Below are positions 8,920-17,553 of a stretch of DNA of 64,000 nt, piece by piece; position 1 is the stretch's first letter, and each line of letters begins with the position of its first letter. The notes under the pieces were generated by a model. The model was given only the letters and a program-made list of their open reading frames with translations. It did no database searches and was not told where the DNA came from. Origin of the DNA: Roseovarius aestuarii (GTDB lineage: Bacteria > Pseudomonadota > Alphaproteobacteria > Rhodobacterales > Rhodobacteraceae); assembly GCF_019966515.1 (NCBI RefSeq), contig NZ_JAIMIB010000008.1, positions 1-64,000 of the forward strand, in the 5' to 3' direction. The translations under genes and the position numbers were made by a program.

Positions 8920-9996
8920 ATGGCCGATCTTGATGCACAGGTGCGGGAATCTCAGGCACAGGTAAGCGAGGCACAAAGCAAAATCGCCGAACTGACCAGC
9001 AAAATTGAAACCGCGCGGGCCAAGATTAAGGGTGGTGAAGATGCCATACTGGATATCGAGAACGCCTCGCTTGAGGATGTTCATGCCCATACCGAGGTGA
9101 TGAACGCCAATATCGCCGAGCTGATCATGGGGCTGGATGATATCACCGCCGCGTTCTCCAAGGATTTCGACGAGATGCGCAGCAAGACCGGCTGGGAGAG
9201 CTTTGTCGGCATCTTCAGCAGCGCCAAATCCGACAGTATGCGGCAGGATCGGGTGCGTGAGGCCACGATCGACGACAAGCTGCAGGATCTGATCTCGAAA
9301 TCCGACGTGATCGTCAAGCTGCTTGAAGGTCAGCTTGCCATGCTGGAAGAGCAGAAGGTCAAGGTTGAAGAGAACCTGACCGAAACGCTGGACGAACGCG
9401 AGTTCACCGTTGGCGAGTTGGAAACCCTGCGCAGCGACATTCAGGCGATGGACCCGCAGATCATCACGCTGGAAAACAAGATCGCCAACGAGACCGACGC
9501 CGCCGCGCGGACCAAGCTGGAAACCGAACTGGCAGACCTGAACACCAGATATAACGCGATGGTGCAGGACGAGCAGGTCAAGCTGGCCAAATCCCAGACG
9601 CTGGAGCGCTATATCGAGAAGGGCAAGACCTGGATCGACAGCCTGCAGAATCAGGCGGCGACGCAGATGGTGTTGATCAACAAGCTGCAGACCGACACCA
9701 AGCAGCGTGTGGTGCTTTATGATGCCCTGACCAAATCGCTGAAAACCGCGCAGCAGCAGGACGTGGCCCACCGGATCAACGAGATCGGGGTCGAGACCGA
9801 TCAGGAGGCGCAGACCGCCATGGCCGGCATCGGGGCTGCCACCAACAAGAAGATGGCCGACATGCTGGAAGCGCATGAGGATCACATGGTCTTCGCCCGC
9901 GACGTCCTCGAAGCCAAGGCCAAGGCCGACGAACGCTTCGCCCGCCGCTTTGCGCAGATCATCGAGAAGCACGACAAGAACCTTTATGGGGCCTGA
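8920..9996 (+). CDS. Long coiled-coil protein of unknown function
   Basis: Hydrophilic protein of 358 residues with no signal peptide or membrane segment. Heptad-rich, charged coiled coil covers roughly residues 1-45, 115-245 and 260-350. A less helical insert around residues 80-110 contains WESFVGIF. The ATG at 8920 follows a strong GAGGGGAG site; an in-frame upstream start at 8797 has no such site. It is the first gene of a compact rightward cluster with a AAA+ ATPase, and the next gene overlaps its stop (TGATG). Its build is loosely reminiscent of TelA- or PspA-type membrane-associated coiled coils, but I cannot assign it to either family. Confidence 0.8.
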   Translation: MADLDAQVRESQAQVSEAQSKIAELTSKIETARAKIKGGEDAILDIENASLEDVHAHTEVMNANIAELIMGLDDITAAFSKDFDEMRSKTGWESFVGIFSSAKSDSMRQDRVREATIDDKLQDLISKSDVIVKLLEGQLAMLEEQKVKVEENLTETLDEREFTVGELETLRSDIQAMDPQIITLENKIANETDAAARTKLETELADLNTRYNAMVQDEQVKLAKSQTLERYIEKGKTWIDSLQNQAATQMVLINKLQTDTKQRVVLYDALTKSLKTAQQQDVAHRINEIGVETDQEAQTAMAGIGAATNKKMADMLEAHEDHMVFARDVLEAKAKADERFARRFAQIIEKHDKNLYGA

Positions 9997-10256
9997 TGCA
10001 GCGACGCTTGCTCAAGAAGCTTTTGGGAGCAGCCACAGCTCTTTGTCTGATATGCGCTCTGCTATCTTCCAAGATGGACTGGCACTGGTCCGTTGTCGCG
10101 GGGCTGTGGGGGCTGGGTCTGGCGGGCCTGATCTGGGCTTCATGGGATAAGGTGATGCCACAGACGCGCGATGAAACAGCCCGTGCGGCACAGCCAGGGC
10201 TCTACGAAGGCAACCAGTATGATGGCAGTGGCGGAGGGGACAGCAGTGGCAGCTGA
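9996..10256 (+). CDS. Small membrane protein with Gly/Ser-rich tail
   Basis: 86-residue protein with a basic N-terminus (MQRRLLKK) and two closely spaced hydrophobic helices (about residues 9-25 and 30-49). A polar tail ends in a Gly/Ser/Asp low-complexity stretch. The ATG overlaps the previous stop by 1 nt (TGATG), so translation is probably coupled. The next gene starts inside its 3' end. Function is unknown; it could anchor the neighbouring coiled-coil or ATPase proteins at the membrane. Confidence 0.7.
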   Translation: MQRRLLKKLLGAATALCLICALLSSKMDWHWSVVAGLWGLGLAGLIWASWDKVMPQTRDETARAAQPGLYEGNQYDGSGGGDSSGS

Positions 10257-11376
10257 ACATGTCGATCTGCAAAAGGATCACGCCGGTCTGACCGACCTCT
10301 TCGCCAGCCGGCGCTATTTCCGGAAGTTCGAGGGGATTACCGGCCACCTGACCCGTGTCGCAGCGGTCATGCATGCCTCGGGCGAGCTAAGTAAGGACGA
10401 GGTGGAAATTCTCACCACCTATGTGCAGGGGCTCAGTTATACGTTCCGCGCGCTCAGCATGAAATACCTGCTCACCGGGCGGGATGCCGGGCATGCAACC
10501 ACGACGCTGACCATGGATACGCTTGAAAGCGGGTTTCCTGTCTTCAACGAATTGCTGGTCATGGCTAATGACGCACAACAGGCCGACAGGCATCTTTCCA
10601 CCATGCCCGGCCCCGACGCTCTTAAAAAACAGATGGTCGAGCAGATAATCAGCGCGCGTGAAATCCCCACCCGTCTGCAATTCGCGCTGTCGCAACGGCT
10701 CTATTATCAGGAGCTGCAGCGCGGCCATCTCTTCTGGGCACAGAATGATCCGCAAATCCTCTGGCTCGAGGGGCTGGACGAGCGCCGCCGCTATCTGGTG
10801 CACTGGGCGGTCTATGACAGCCAGGTCAACCTGCCCACGGTCTATCTGATGGAGGTCGAGGACGACGGTCGCACGCCGCTCGCCCGTGATCAGCGCCGCT
10901 GGCCCGAATGCCAGGCCCATCTGATGGGGCAGGCGCTTGGTGGGCTGAAGCTTCTGACCATCGCCAGGGGCTTTGACGAGGCGTTTGACGACCTCCACCC
11001 CAAACGCTTGCGCCGTCTGCATCTGGGCCCGATGTACAGCCATGCCTACACCCGCCAGACGGGCCCCATGCGCGACGTCCTGGCCGATGCCCGCGCGCCC
11101 GAGGGGCAGGATTGGGCGCTTGCCTGGACCGACGAGGTGCTGGAAAGCGAGCGGGTGAAGGAAGAACGCTCCGGCTGGTTCGGGACTGTTGAACGCGAGG
11201 TTTTTGCGCTTGATCCTTTTTCGGGTCGCGGTGCTGATACCGGCGCGACCCGCACCGAGCGCGCCGTCATTCTGCCCGAACGCCCCTATCAGGTATTGGC
11301 AGAGCGCAACCCGCCCGGCTTTACCAGCGTGACGAAATACGTGGTTAACCCCAGCGGGCGGGTGCTTAGATATTAG
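10246..11376 (+). CDS. Conserved-looking hypothetical protein in the AAA+ cluster
   Basis: Soluble protein of about 376 residues that I do not recognise. The N-terminal half is helical and rich in hydrophobic heptads, including a YVQGLSYTFRALSMKYLL segment. The C-terminal half is mixed, with WLEGLDERRRYLVHWAVYD and a conserved-looking HLGPMYSHAYTRQTG. No catalytic motif is evident. I chose the GTG at 10246, 7 nt after GGAGGGG; ATGs at 10219 and 10222 would add eight or nine residues. It overlaps the end of the small membrane protein by 11 nt. The AAA+ ATPase begins 66 nt downstream. Confidence 0.75.
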   Translation: MAAEHVDLQKDHAGLTDLFASRRYFRKFEGITGHLTRVAAVMHASGELSKDEVEILTTYVQGLSYTFRALSMKYLLTGRDAGHATTTLTMDTLESGFPVFNELLVMANDAQQADRHLSTMPGPDALKKQMVEQIISAREIPTRLQFALSQRLYYQELQRGHLFWAQNDPQILWLEGLDERRRYLVHWAVYDSQVNLPTVYLMEVEDDGRTPLARDQRRWPECQAHLMGQALGGLKLLTIARGFDEAFDDLHPKRLRRLHLGPMYSHAYTRQTGPMRDVLADARAPEGQDWALAWTDEVLESERVKEERSGWFGTVEREVFALDPFSGRGADTGATRTERAVILPERPYQVLAERNPPGFTSVTKYVVNPSGRVLRY

Positions 11377-11442
11377 ATGACGCATACCGGGCTACGCCTT
11401 CGGCAAGAGTATTTGAAGCAAGATGAAACAAGGGTCTGAGCG

Positions 11443-13377
11443 ATGAGTTTGACGGCTGACACGATGGAACTGCGTGAGGAGGATATCGCCAAGCATTACG
11501 ATGCGGCGGTGGCGATGCTGGATGGATTCGACCATACCCCGCGGATCGCCAAGCCCGAGCATGACGCCCCGAAAGAGCGCTCAAGTGGCATCGGCACCCG
11601 CCGCCGCTTCCGCACCACCACGCCGGGGCTTGTCACCCGCTCCACCGCGCGGCCCGAGGGGGTGCACCTGATCGACCGCATCAGTGCGGCGGACGGTGAT
11701 GACCCGCTGACCTCTCCGCCGCAGGCCACGGTAATGCACAACCTGCGCCGCGCGCTCGCCATCGCGCTGGCCGTGGGTGAAAACTATGCGGACGCGACCG
11801 GGCTTGCCGATCTCAGGCGCAGCAACCTGGCCGGATCTCTGCCCGCCGACCGCAAGACCGAATTCTCGGAACTGATGGGAGCCGAGGCGCTGGCCGTAGC
11901 GCATGTCTTTGCCAATGCCACCGCCTTCCTGCTTGGCCCACATGGCTCGGAAGTCAGTGTCGAGGTGGGCGAGGTCGAAGAGGTGCTGACCGACAATGCG
12001 CAACTGGCCCTGCACGGTGCGCTGTGGGAAATGGATCAGGATATTGCCCGGCACGCGTCGGACGATGTGCGCCTTGTGGCGACGGTGACCGCCTTTGCCG
12101 AGCAACTGATGGAAAAGATCACCCTGCGTGCCCAGAACGCCGCGCATCTGGAGCCGTTCACCAATGCCAGTTGGCGCATTGAGGCCGATGACCTGACGAT
12201 CCGTGGCTTCGACGCCAGCGCCAAGGGCAAATCCTCGACCCTGACGATGACGTTCAAACAGCCGCATGAGGTGGTCGGCAACCATATCGCCAAATACCAG
12301 GCGATGAAGCTGGCCAAGATGCTGATGGCCTATGATTTCGACCGCCGCCTCAACCCTTTCGCCGAACTCGGCGGCTTCATCTTTACCTTCATGGGCGATG
12401 GCAAACCCGGCACCGGCAAGACGACGCTGATCCAGATGATGGCGGGGCTGATTCAGGGCTATTGCCAGAACGCGGGCTACCCCTTCCGTTACCAGAATCT
12501 GAGCACGGAAAGCATCGACAGCTATCAGGGTAAATCCGCCCAGAACGCCAAGGCCTTCATCAACAACGTGCTTGACCCGGGGGTGATCGGCTTCGGCACT
12601 ATCGACGATATCGACCAGCTGGCGGGCAAGCGCGGCGACCGTCAGTCCTCCGCCGGGCAGCTGGAAATCACCGCGGTGCTGATGGAAAGCTTCGCGGGCG
12701 CTAACACCGTCGTGCGCGGCAACTGCACTTTTGGGATGTTCTCGAACTACCCCGAGAATGTCGACGATGCCCTGCGCCAGCGCGCTGGCGCGCGGTTCCT
12801 CGTCGATGGCCCGATCACCCGCGATGACTATATCGACATCCTCTACCTGCTGATGGGTAAGAACCACGATATCCCGCTGGGCGAGCACGAGGTTTACGCC
12901 GCGCAGGAGATCAAGAAGGCCGTCGCCGCGTCTTTTGAGTCGCATTCGAGACCCCACGAAGACGGCCTCTTGCGGGTTTACGAGGAGGTCGACAGGAAAA
13001 TCGGCAAGCTCGATACCATCGCCAAGCTGGGCACCTATCTGAAAGGCATTCAGGAGGCCGATGCGCGTTTCACCGGCCGCGCCATCAAGAACATCACCGA
13101 CGCGGTAAAAGTCCGCGCGATGGATTTCGAGCTGCCGGATGAATGGATGGAAAAGCCCGAGTTGTTCCTGTTCAAACCCTACGATGAGAAAAAGGCGATG
13201 ATCGAAGACCTTCGCCAGCCGATCACGGTCGAGATGGTGATCCAGGAAATCAACCGCTACGCCGATTCAGAATTCCGCTATGCGGACAAATCCGACGAGG
13301 TGGCGATTGAGACTGCGGTGCGCGAGATGGGCCGGATGGAAGAGGCGAAGCGGCGGTATCTGGAGGGGAAGGATTAA
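11443..13377 (+). CDS. AAA+ ATPase of unknown function
   Basis: 644-residue protein. The first 230 residues or so form a non-catalytic helical region. The AAA+ module follows, with Walker A GKPGTGKTT (about residues 320-328), Walker B in GFGTIDDIDQL (about 383-393), a sensor-like SNYPENVDDALRQR with a probable arginine finger (about 434-447), and a helical lid. Such proteins remodel protein complexes or act as motor chaperones. With a coiled-coil protein, membrane proteins and an exported thioredoxin-fold protein as neighbours, it is probably the energy source of the cluster. The start has an AAGG site 9 nt upstream. Family placement beyond AAA+ is not possible from reading alone. Confidence 0.85.
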   Translation: MSLTADTMELREEDIAKHYDAAVAMLDGFDHTPRIAKPEHDAPKERSSGIGTRRRFRTTTPGLVTRSTARPEGVHLIDRISAADGDDPLTSPPQATVMHNLRRALAIALAVGENYADATGLADLRRSNLAGSLPADRKTEFSELMGAEALAVAHVFANATAFLLGPHGSEVSVEVGEVEEVLTDNAQLALHGALWEMDQDIARHASDDVRLVATVTAFAEQLMEKITLRAQNAAHLEPFTNASWRIEADDLTIRGFDASAKGKSSTLTMTFKQPHEVVGNHIAKYQAMKLAKMLMAYDFDRRLNPFAELGGFIFTFMGDGKPGTGKTTLIQMMAGLIQGYCQNAGYPFRYQNLSTESIDSYQGKSAQNAKAFINNVLDPGVIGFGTIDDIDQLAGKRGDRQSSAGQLEITAVLMESFAGANTVVRGNCTFGMFSNYPENVDDALRQRAGARFLVDGPITRDDYIDILYLLMGKNHDIPLGEHEVYAAQEIKKAVAASFESHSRPHEDGLLRVYEEVDRKIGKLDTIAKLGTYLKGIQEADARFTGRAIKNITDAVKVRAMDFELPDEWMEKPELFLFKPYDEKKAMIEDLRQPITVEMVIQEINRYADSEFRYADKSDEVAIETAVREMGRMEEAKRRYLEGKD

Positions 13378-13476
13378 TGAGTACCCTCGAATGTGGGACA
13401 CTTTCGGGTTGGGGATGTCGTGCATTTCCGACCGAATGTAAGATACCCGGCAGCGATAATTGGAAAGTAGGTTACA

Positions 13477-13824
13477 ATGGGCGGTGGTGATGCGCTTAGT
13501 GTGACCTTGGTGTATTTCCTGGGGATACTACCAATACTCATAACCTGGTCTGCAGGCGTTAGACTTGGCAGCAAGTTTGCAACCGGCGAGCATGTGTTGG
13601 TTGCTATGTTATTTCTCTTGGGATTATTGGTTGTGGTATTGTTCCTCACACTCCCAATCAGCACCGCATCTATTATTGCCTTGAGCAAAGATAGCAAATG
13701 GTCCGATGAAGAATCGCGTGCCGAATTCGTAGAGAACGGCTTTTTTGTTCTGGGAGCGTTGTTTGTATTTATTGCAATGGCTTCGGTAGCTGTTGGCTAT
13801 CTACGCGCGAGGAAGCAGTTGTGA
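13477..13824 (+). CDS. Small three-helix membrane protein, atypical composition
   Basis: 115-residue hydrophobic protein with three likely transmembrane helices (about residues 6-25, 37-60 and 86-108) and a charged segment (SKDSKWSDEESRAEF) between the second and third. The coding sequence is visibly more AT-rich than its neighbours and uses codons such as TTA, ATA and GTA that are rare around it. That suggests recent acquisition into the operon. It follows a 99-nt gap after the ATPase, and its stop overlaps the GTG start of the thioredoxin-fold gene. Function unknown. Confidence 0.6.
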   Translation: MGGGDALSVTLVYFLGILPILITWSAGVRLGSKFATGEHVLVAMLFLLGLLVVVLFLTLPISTASIIALSKDSKWSDEESRAEFVENGFFVLGALFVFIAMASVAVGYLRARKQL

Positions 13825-14513
13825 AGCGCTTTAGAGAATCTGATGTGAAGCCTCAAAACCCAATGAGTGTTGCGTTGCCAAGATTGGTGACGGTAACTCT
13901 CATGTTGACGGCATCTGTGGTTGTCGCCGCCGAGCCCCTCACAACCATTCCCCAAACCCCCATCCACGGCTGCCGGGGGGGGAAGGCTAAGCTCTATGAT
14001 GAGTGTCACGCACAGGCGCCGATCTTCGACAAGGCCCTGCGCACCGCGCGGGAGCAGGGGAAGGTCCTTCTGGTCTCCTATGGGGCTGAGTGGTGCATCT
14101 GGTGTCATGTGTTTGACGCATACGTAAAGGGTGAACACAGCCGTTTCATCCATCCCTATTCCGACGAGGAAGACAAGGAACGCTACAACGCCACCATCCA
14201 TGAGCGCGCCGAAAGCGACCCCTCTGGCCCCGCTGCCGATCTGGCCGCGTTCGTGGCCCAAAACTTCGTACTGGTGCATATCGACAGCCGCTATGCGACA
14301 GATGGCTGGGACGTGCTCGACGCTGCCGGGGCCACCGATGGCTACGGCAACTGGCTCCCCTATATCTTCACCACCGATGCCGAGGGGCAATTCGCCGCCG
14401 CGCTGGTCTCTGAGCGCGTCGAGATCCGCCGCGACACCGATGACTGGTTCCGCGGCTATGACCGCGATAGGCTGACGGCTGAGCTATCCCGCATGAAAGA
14501 GGCTGCGCAATGA
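13821..14513 (+). CDS. Exported thioredoxin-fold protein with CxxC motif
   Basis: 230-residue protein with an N-terminal signal peptide (hydrophobic LVTVTLMLTASVVVAA, cleavage near A-EP) and a thioredoxin-like domain. Its redox motif is WCIWC at residues 91-95, followed by His, as in the DsbD-C/DUF255-type thioredoxin-like group. Later aromatic segments (YGNWLPYIF) fit the cis-proline region. It probably acts in the periplasm on disulfides of envelope proteins. The start is taken as GTG 13821, 5 nt after AGGAAG and overlapping the previous stop. ATG 13863 is an alternative that also keeps the signal peptide. The next gene overlaps by 4 nt (ATGA). Confidence 0.78.
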   Translation: MKRFRESDVKPQNPMSVALPRLVTVTLMLTASVVVAAEPLTTIPQTPIHGCRGGKAKLYDECHAQAPIFDKALRTAREQGKVLLVSYGAEWCIWCHVFDAYVKGEHSRFIHPYSDEEDKERYNATIHERAESDPSGPAADLAAFVAQNFVLVHIDSRYATDGWDVLDAAGATDGYGNWLPYIFTTDAEGQFAAALVSERVEIRRDTDDWFRGYDRDRLTAELSRMKEAAQ

Positions 14514-15835
14514 GACGCCTGATCAAATCCGGCCTTATGTTTGGCAATCTGGTGCATGTGGCCTCGCCCGCACTGGTGGAGCGCTATAACCGGGCGCTGA
14601 AACATCTGACGGGAAAAACGACGTCGCTCAGCGATTTTTATGTCGATATTTCAGGCTATTCGCCGGAAGTCGGCCATGAATTGGACGATCCGCTCTACCT
14701 CAATCATGCGGGCGTCAACCGGCAGTTTATCCTGCTGACGACCGAGCAGAAGCGGGCGCCGCTTCTGGACATGAAATTCTCGACCTCTCGCGGCATCCTG
14801 CGGCAGTTCATTGAGGAAAACGAACCTGCGCTTTTTGCCCTGACCGCGCGCGATGCGGTGGCGGGGGAGCTGGTGAATTCGGTTTATGACATGTCGACGC
14901 CCGCGCGGCTTTTTGACATCCGCCGGGTGCGCGTAGAGGCCGACACCGTGGGCGGGGCGCTGAAACAGGCGGATGCGCTGGACGAGAAGGTCAGCCGTTT
15001 CATGAACGAGGAAGACGCCTGGTTTGACGATGTGCTGATTGCCGAGATGATCGGGTTGGCGGGCGAGACCGGGGATGTGGTGCGCAACCCGATTGATTTG
15101 CGCGAAATGAGTTTTGACCAGCGCAATTTCTGGACCGCGCATTTTGGCGGCACCTATCTGTTTCAGGATGTCGACCATCCGGCCCTGATCTCGGGCGCCG
15201 ATCGTGACCACTTTGACGACCTGCCGATCCGATATGCTTTCGATTTGCGTCAGCGCAACCAGATCGCCAAGTTTCTGGAGCTGAACGGGCTGGCCGAGCC
15301 CATTGCCAAGGCGCGGGGTATCGATGCGGGGGCGATCCTGCGGCAGAAAATGGATTTCATTCTGGTCGACGCGCTGGCCGGGCAGGGCGTCGCGCTGAGC
15401 GGCCGGTCGCGTGTCGACATGCGCCGTCTGGCACGGCAGCACGCCCGGCATCTGCCTGAGGAGTTCCACGTTCTGGCCGCGCTGGTCAACTGGGCCGAAA
15501 ACGGTGGACCCTGGCCGCGTGTCGCCTCGGACAGTCCGGCTTATTTCTATACGCTGAGGGCGGCCGATCACCCGGATGCGGACCTTGTGAACATGCTGCT
15601 GAGCGAGCTGAGCCCAAAAGATATCCGGCAGCTCTTTATCTGCCACAAACCGCTGTTTTATGACCGATACGCCACGTGGAGCGCGGAAAAGAAGGATTTT
15701 GTGGTCGAATTTCTGGTGAATGAGTACCAGATAGATAAGGTGGGCACCCGCAGGGCGCTGTTTGGCTTTGAGCCTCCGATGCAGGAGGATGACTTGATCA
15801 CCCGCGTCGGCCCCTGGGGCGCGGTAAGGAGGTAA
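14510..15835 (+). CDS. Uncharacterised 441-residue protein in the AAA+ cluster
   Basis: Soluble, mixed alpha/beta protein that I cannot place in a named family. No signal peptide, membrane helix or nucleotide-binding loop is apparent. Notable segments are an early FGNLVHVASPALVERYNRAL, a central FWTAHFGGTYLFQDVDHPA and a C-terminal LFICHKPLFYDRYATW. It starts with ATG overlapping the preceding stop (ATGA), which implies translational coupling with the exported thioredoxin-fold protein, and ends 3 nt before the next small membrane gene. Confidence 0.78.
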   Translation: MRRLIKSGLMFGNLVHVASPALVERYNRALKHLTGKTTSLSDFYVDISGYSPEVGHELDDPLYLNHAGVNRQFILLTTEQKRAPLLDMKFSTSRGILRQFIEENEPALFALTARDAVAGELVNSVYDMSTPARLFDIRRVRVEADTVGGALKQADALDEKVSRFMNEEDAWFDDVLIAEMIGLAGETGDVVRNPIDLREMSFDQRNFWTAHFGGTYLFQDVDHPALISGADRDHFDDLPIRYAFDLRQRNQIAKFLELNGLAEPIAKARGIDAGAILRQKMDFILVDALAGQGVALSGRSRVDMRRLARQHARHLPEEFHVLAALVNWAENGGPWPRVASDSPAYFYTLRAADHPDADLVNMLLSELSPKDIRQLFICHKPLFYDRYATWSAEKKDFVVEFLVNEYQIDKVGTRRALFGFEPPMQEDDLITRVGPWGAVRR

Positions 15836-15838
15836 GAT

Positions 15839-16105
15839 ATGCTGGCGTTCGGACGTTTGATGTTCTTCGGCTTCATCGCCTTGAGCGTGGTCTATATCTG
15901 CCTGTCGTTCTATTCTCGCTCGGTGCGCCGCAGCAAGCTGAAGACCTGGTGGGAGGAAGAGGGCAGACCGGGCGATCTTGATGATTACGTGGAAAAGGGT
16001 CTGGCGGAATATGACGGCTCGCTCCGGCGCAAGCTGATCCTGGGGGTTTATATCATCCCGATCTGTCTGATCGCGCTGATCATCTACTTGACGAATTTTT
16101 ACTGA
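15839..16105 (+). CDS. Small membrane protein
   Basis: 88-residue protein with an N-terminal helix (residues 3-24, GRLMFFGFIALSVVYICLSF), a charged soluble loop (WWEEEGRPGDLDDYVEKG) and a C-terminal helix (residues 66-86). Both ends are probably in the membrane, with the loop in the cytoplasm. A strong AGGAGG site lies 7 nt before the ATG, and the gene follows its neighbour by only 3 nt. No function recognised. Confidence 0.72.
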   Translation: MLAFGRLMFFGFIALSVVYICLSFYSRSVRRSKLKTWWEEEGRPGDLDDYVEKGLAEYDGSLRRKLILGVYIIPICLIALIIYLTNFY

Positions 16106-16114
16106 GGGATTGCA

Positions 16115-16762
16115 ATGAGATACCTCAAATGGGCGTTCTGGACGATCTTCTGGGTCCTGGTTGCGGTGGTTTTCCACTATACGCTGCCGCAGACCGATAT
16201 CGCGCGGGTAACCGATACCTACGAAAAGCGCATTGATTTTGGCGAGAACTCGATCTTCTGGGCCAGTCCGGATGTGGGCGCGGATCAGCAAACAATCAAT
16301 CGCGATGTGTTCTTCATCCAGACCAGACGCGCCAATGGCCGGGTCATGGTCTATCGCAACGAAGATACGGGCTGGAGCTGGCCGCCCTACTTCAAGTTCG
16401 ATACCTCAAATCTTCAGGCCGAGGCGGCTGATCTGAAATCGGCCTCCGAAGCACCGAAATGGGTGGCGATCAAGCATTACGGCTGGCGTAACGAATTCCT
16501 GTCCATCTTTCCCAATGCGGTGGGCGTGCGCGCCGTGTCGGGGCCGGATGTCAGCACCGGCATTCCGTGGCTGAATATTGTGATTATCGCCTTGTTTCTC
16601 GCCCTCTGCTTTTTCATCTGGCGGATGTGGCACCGATTTCGCGCGGCGCGTCTGGATCCGGTGATGGATGGCATTCAGCAGGGCGTGGAATCGGCGGGCG
16701 ACAGCCTGTCAGACCGGCGGTCCCGGGTCAGAAAGTGGCTGGACACATGGCGTGCGAAGTAA
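16115..16762 (+). CDS. DUF1523 family membrane protein
   Basis: 215-residue protein matching what I know of DUF1523. It has an N-terminal helix (residues 5-25), a periplasmic-type domain with FGENSIFWASPDVG, NRDVFFIQT and MVYRNEDTGWSWPPYFKF, then HYGWRNEFLSIFPNA, a second helix (about 150-170) and a basic cytoplasmic tail. The family is conserved in alphaproteobacteria but has no known role. It starts 9 nt after the previous gene, so it belongs to the same transcription unit. Confidence 0.85.
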   Translation: MRYLKWAFWTIFWVLVAVVFHYTLPQTDIARVTDTYEKRIDFGENSIFWASPDVGADQQTINRDVFFIQTRRANGRVMVYRNEDTGWSWPPYFKFDTSNLQAEAADLKSASEAPKWVAIKHYGWRNEFLSIFPNAVGVRAVSGPDVSTGIPWLNIVIIALFLALCFFIWRMWHRFRAARLDPVMDGIQQGVESAGDSLSDRRSRVRKWLDTWRAK

Positions 16763-16810
16763 AGATCGGGTCAGACAGCCCTGTCGTTTTGGAACATGGA
16801 AGAAGCCTGC

Positions 16811-17371
16811 ATGACAAAACTTGAAACAGCCCTTGCCGCAATTGACGAGGCCAATGCCAAAGACCCAAACGTGGTCGAGGGCACACCCGATGCGGCCCTT
16901 TACGGGCAGCGGATGAGCCGCGAGCTGGAGCGGCTTTTCCCGCAGGCAAGCGACGCGCTGAAAATCGCATCACGAGGTCAGCATATCGAGCGCTGGGTGC
17001 TGAAAAGGGTGGATTATCCCGAGGGCCGCGAAGGGTATCTGACATGGCGGCGTGATCTGGCAGAGCATCATGCGAAACGTGTCGGGACGATCATGCAGGA
17101 TGCCGGGTATGATGCCGGACAGATCGAGGCCGCTGGCCGGATGCTGCGCAAGGAAGGGATCAAGCGTGATGCAGAGGTTCAGGCGCTTGAGGATGTGATC
17201 TGCTTCACCTTTCTGAAATGGTACTTCGAACCCTTCGCCGTAAAGCACTCGCCGGAAAAAGTATTACGGATCGTGCAGAAAACCGCGCGTAAGATGTCGG
17301 CAGAAGGGCGCGCGCGGGTGTTGAAGGAATTCGATCTGCCCAGCGAGTTTGCACAGGCATTCGGGACATGA
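16811..17371 (+). CDS. DUF4202 family protein
   Basis: 186-residue soluble protein matching DUF4202. It has an N-terminal IDEANAKDPN, histidine motifs in SRGQHIERW and DLAEHHAKR, and the diagnostic RDAEVQALEDVICFTFL. The histidine/aspartate pattern resembles HD-type helical proteins, but no activity is established. The ATG at 16811 has a GGAAGAAG site 5 nt upstream; an in-frame ATG at 16796 would add five residues. It lies 48 nt after the DUF1523 gene and is followed by a CbiX-like chelatase gene, so it may belong to either unit. Confidence 0.85.
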   Translation: MTKLETALAAIDEANAKDPNVVEGTPDAALYGQRMSRELERLFPQASDALKIASRGQHIERWVLKRVDYPEGREGYLTWRRDLAEHHAKRVGTIMQDAGYDAGQIEAAGRMLRKEGIKRDAEVQALEDVICFTFLKWYFEPFAVKHSPEKVLRIVQKTARKMSAEGRARVLKEFDLPSEFAQAFGT

Positions 17372-17553
17372 GAGATATTGTCGATGGTTTCGGCTGCGCT
17401 ATGTCTTCCGACAAAGCCATCGCATAGCGCGCGGGACCACCTTCTGTCGGTCTCAGGCGATCTGGCGATCATGATAGAATACCAAAGTGACATCAACTCT
17501 AACCTGTCGATGTAACGTTCATAGCAAGGCCAGCTTTCGGAAGGTGCAACACC

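Noticed and set aside
8920-9996. Coiled-coil protein considered as TelA (tellurite/toxic anion resistance) or PspA
   Set aside because: Only the general coiled-coil character matches; no diagnostic motif could be pointed to, so it is left unnamed.
11581-12957. Leftward reading frame of 458 codons opposite the AAA+ ATPase
   Set aside because: The rightward frame has intact Walker motifs; the antisense product is an Arg/His-rich shadow.
14651-16291. Leftward reading frame of 546 codons across the unknown 441-residue gene and its neighbours
   Set aside because: It spans three rightward genes that have ribosome-binding sites and coupled starts; its product has no recognisable feature.
17372-17553. 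Gap before the CbiX-like gene considered as a transposase remnant
   Set aside because: No inverted repeats or transposase-like peptide could be recognised in either strand.
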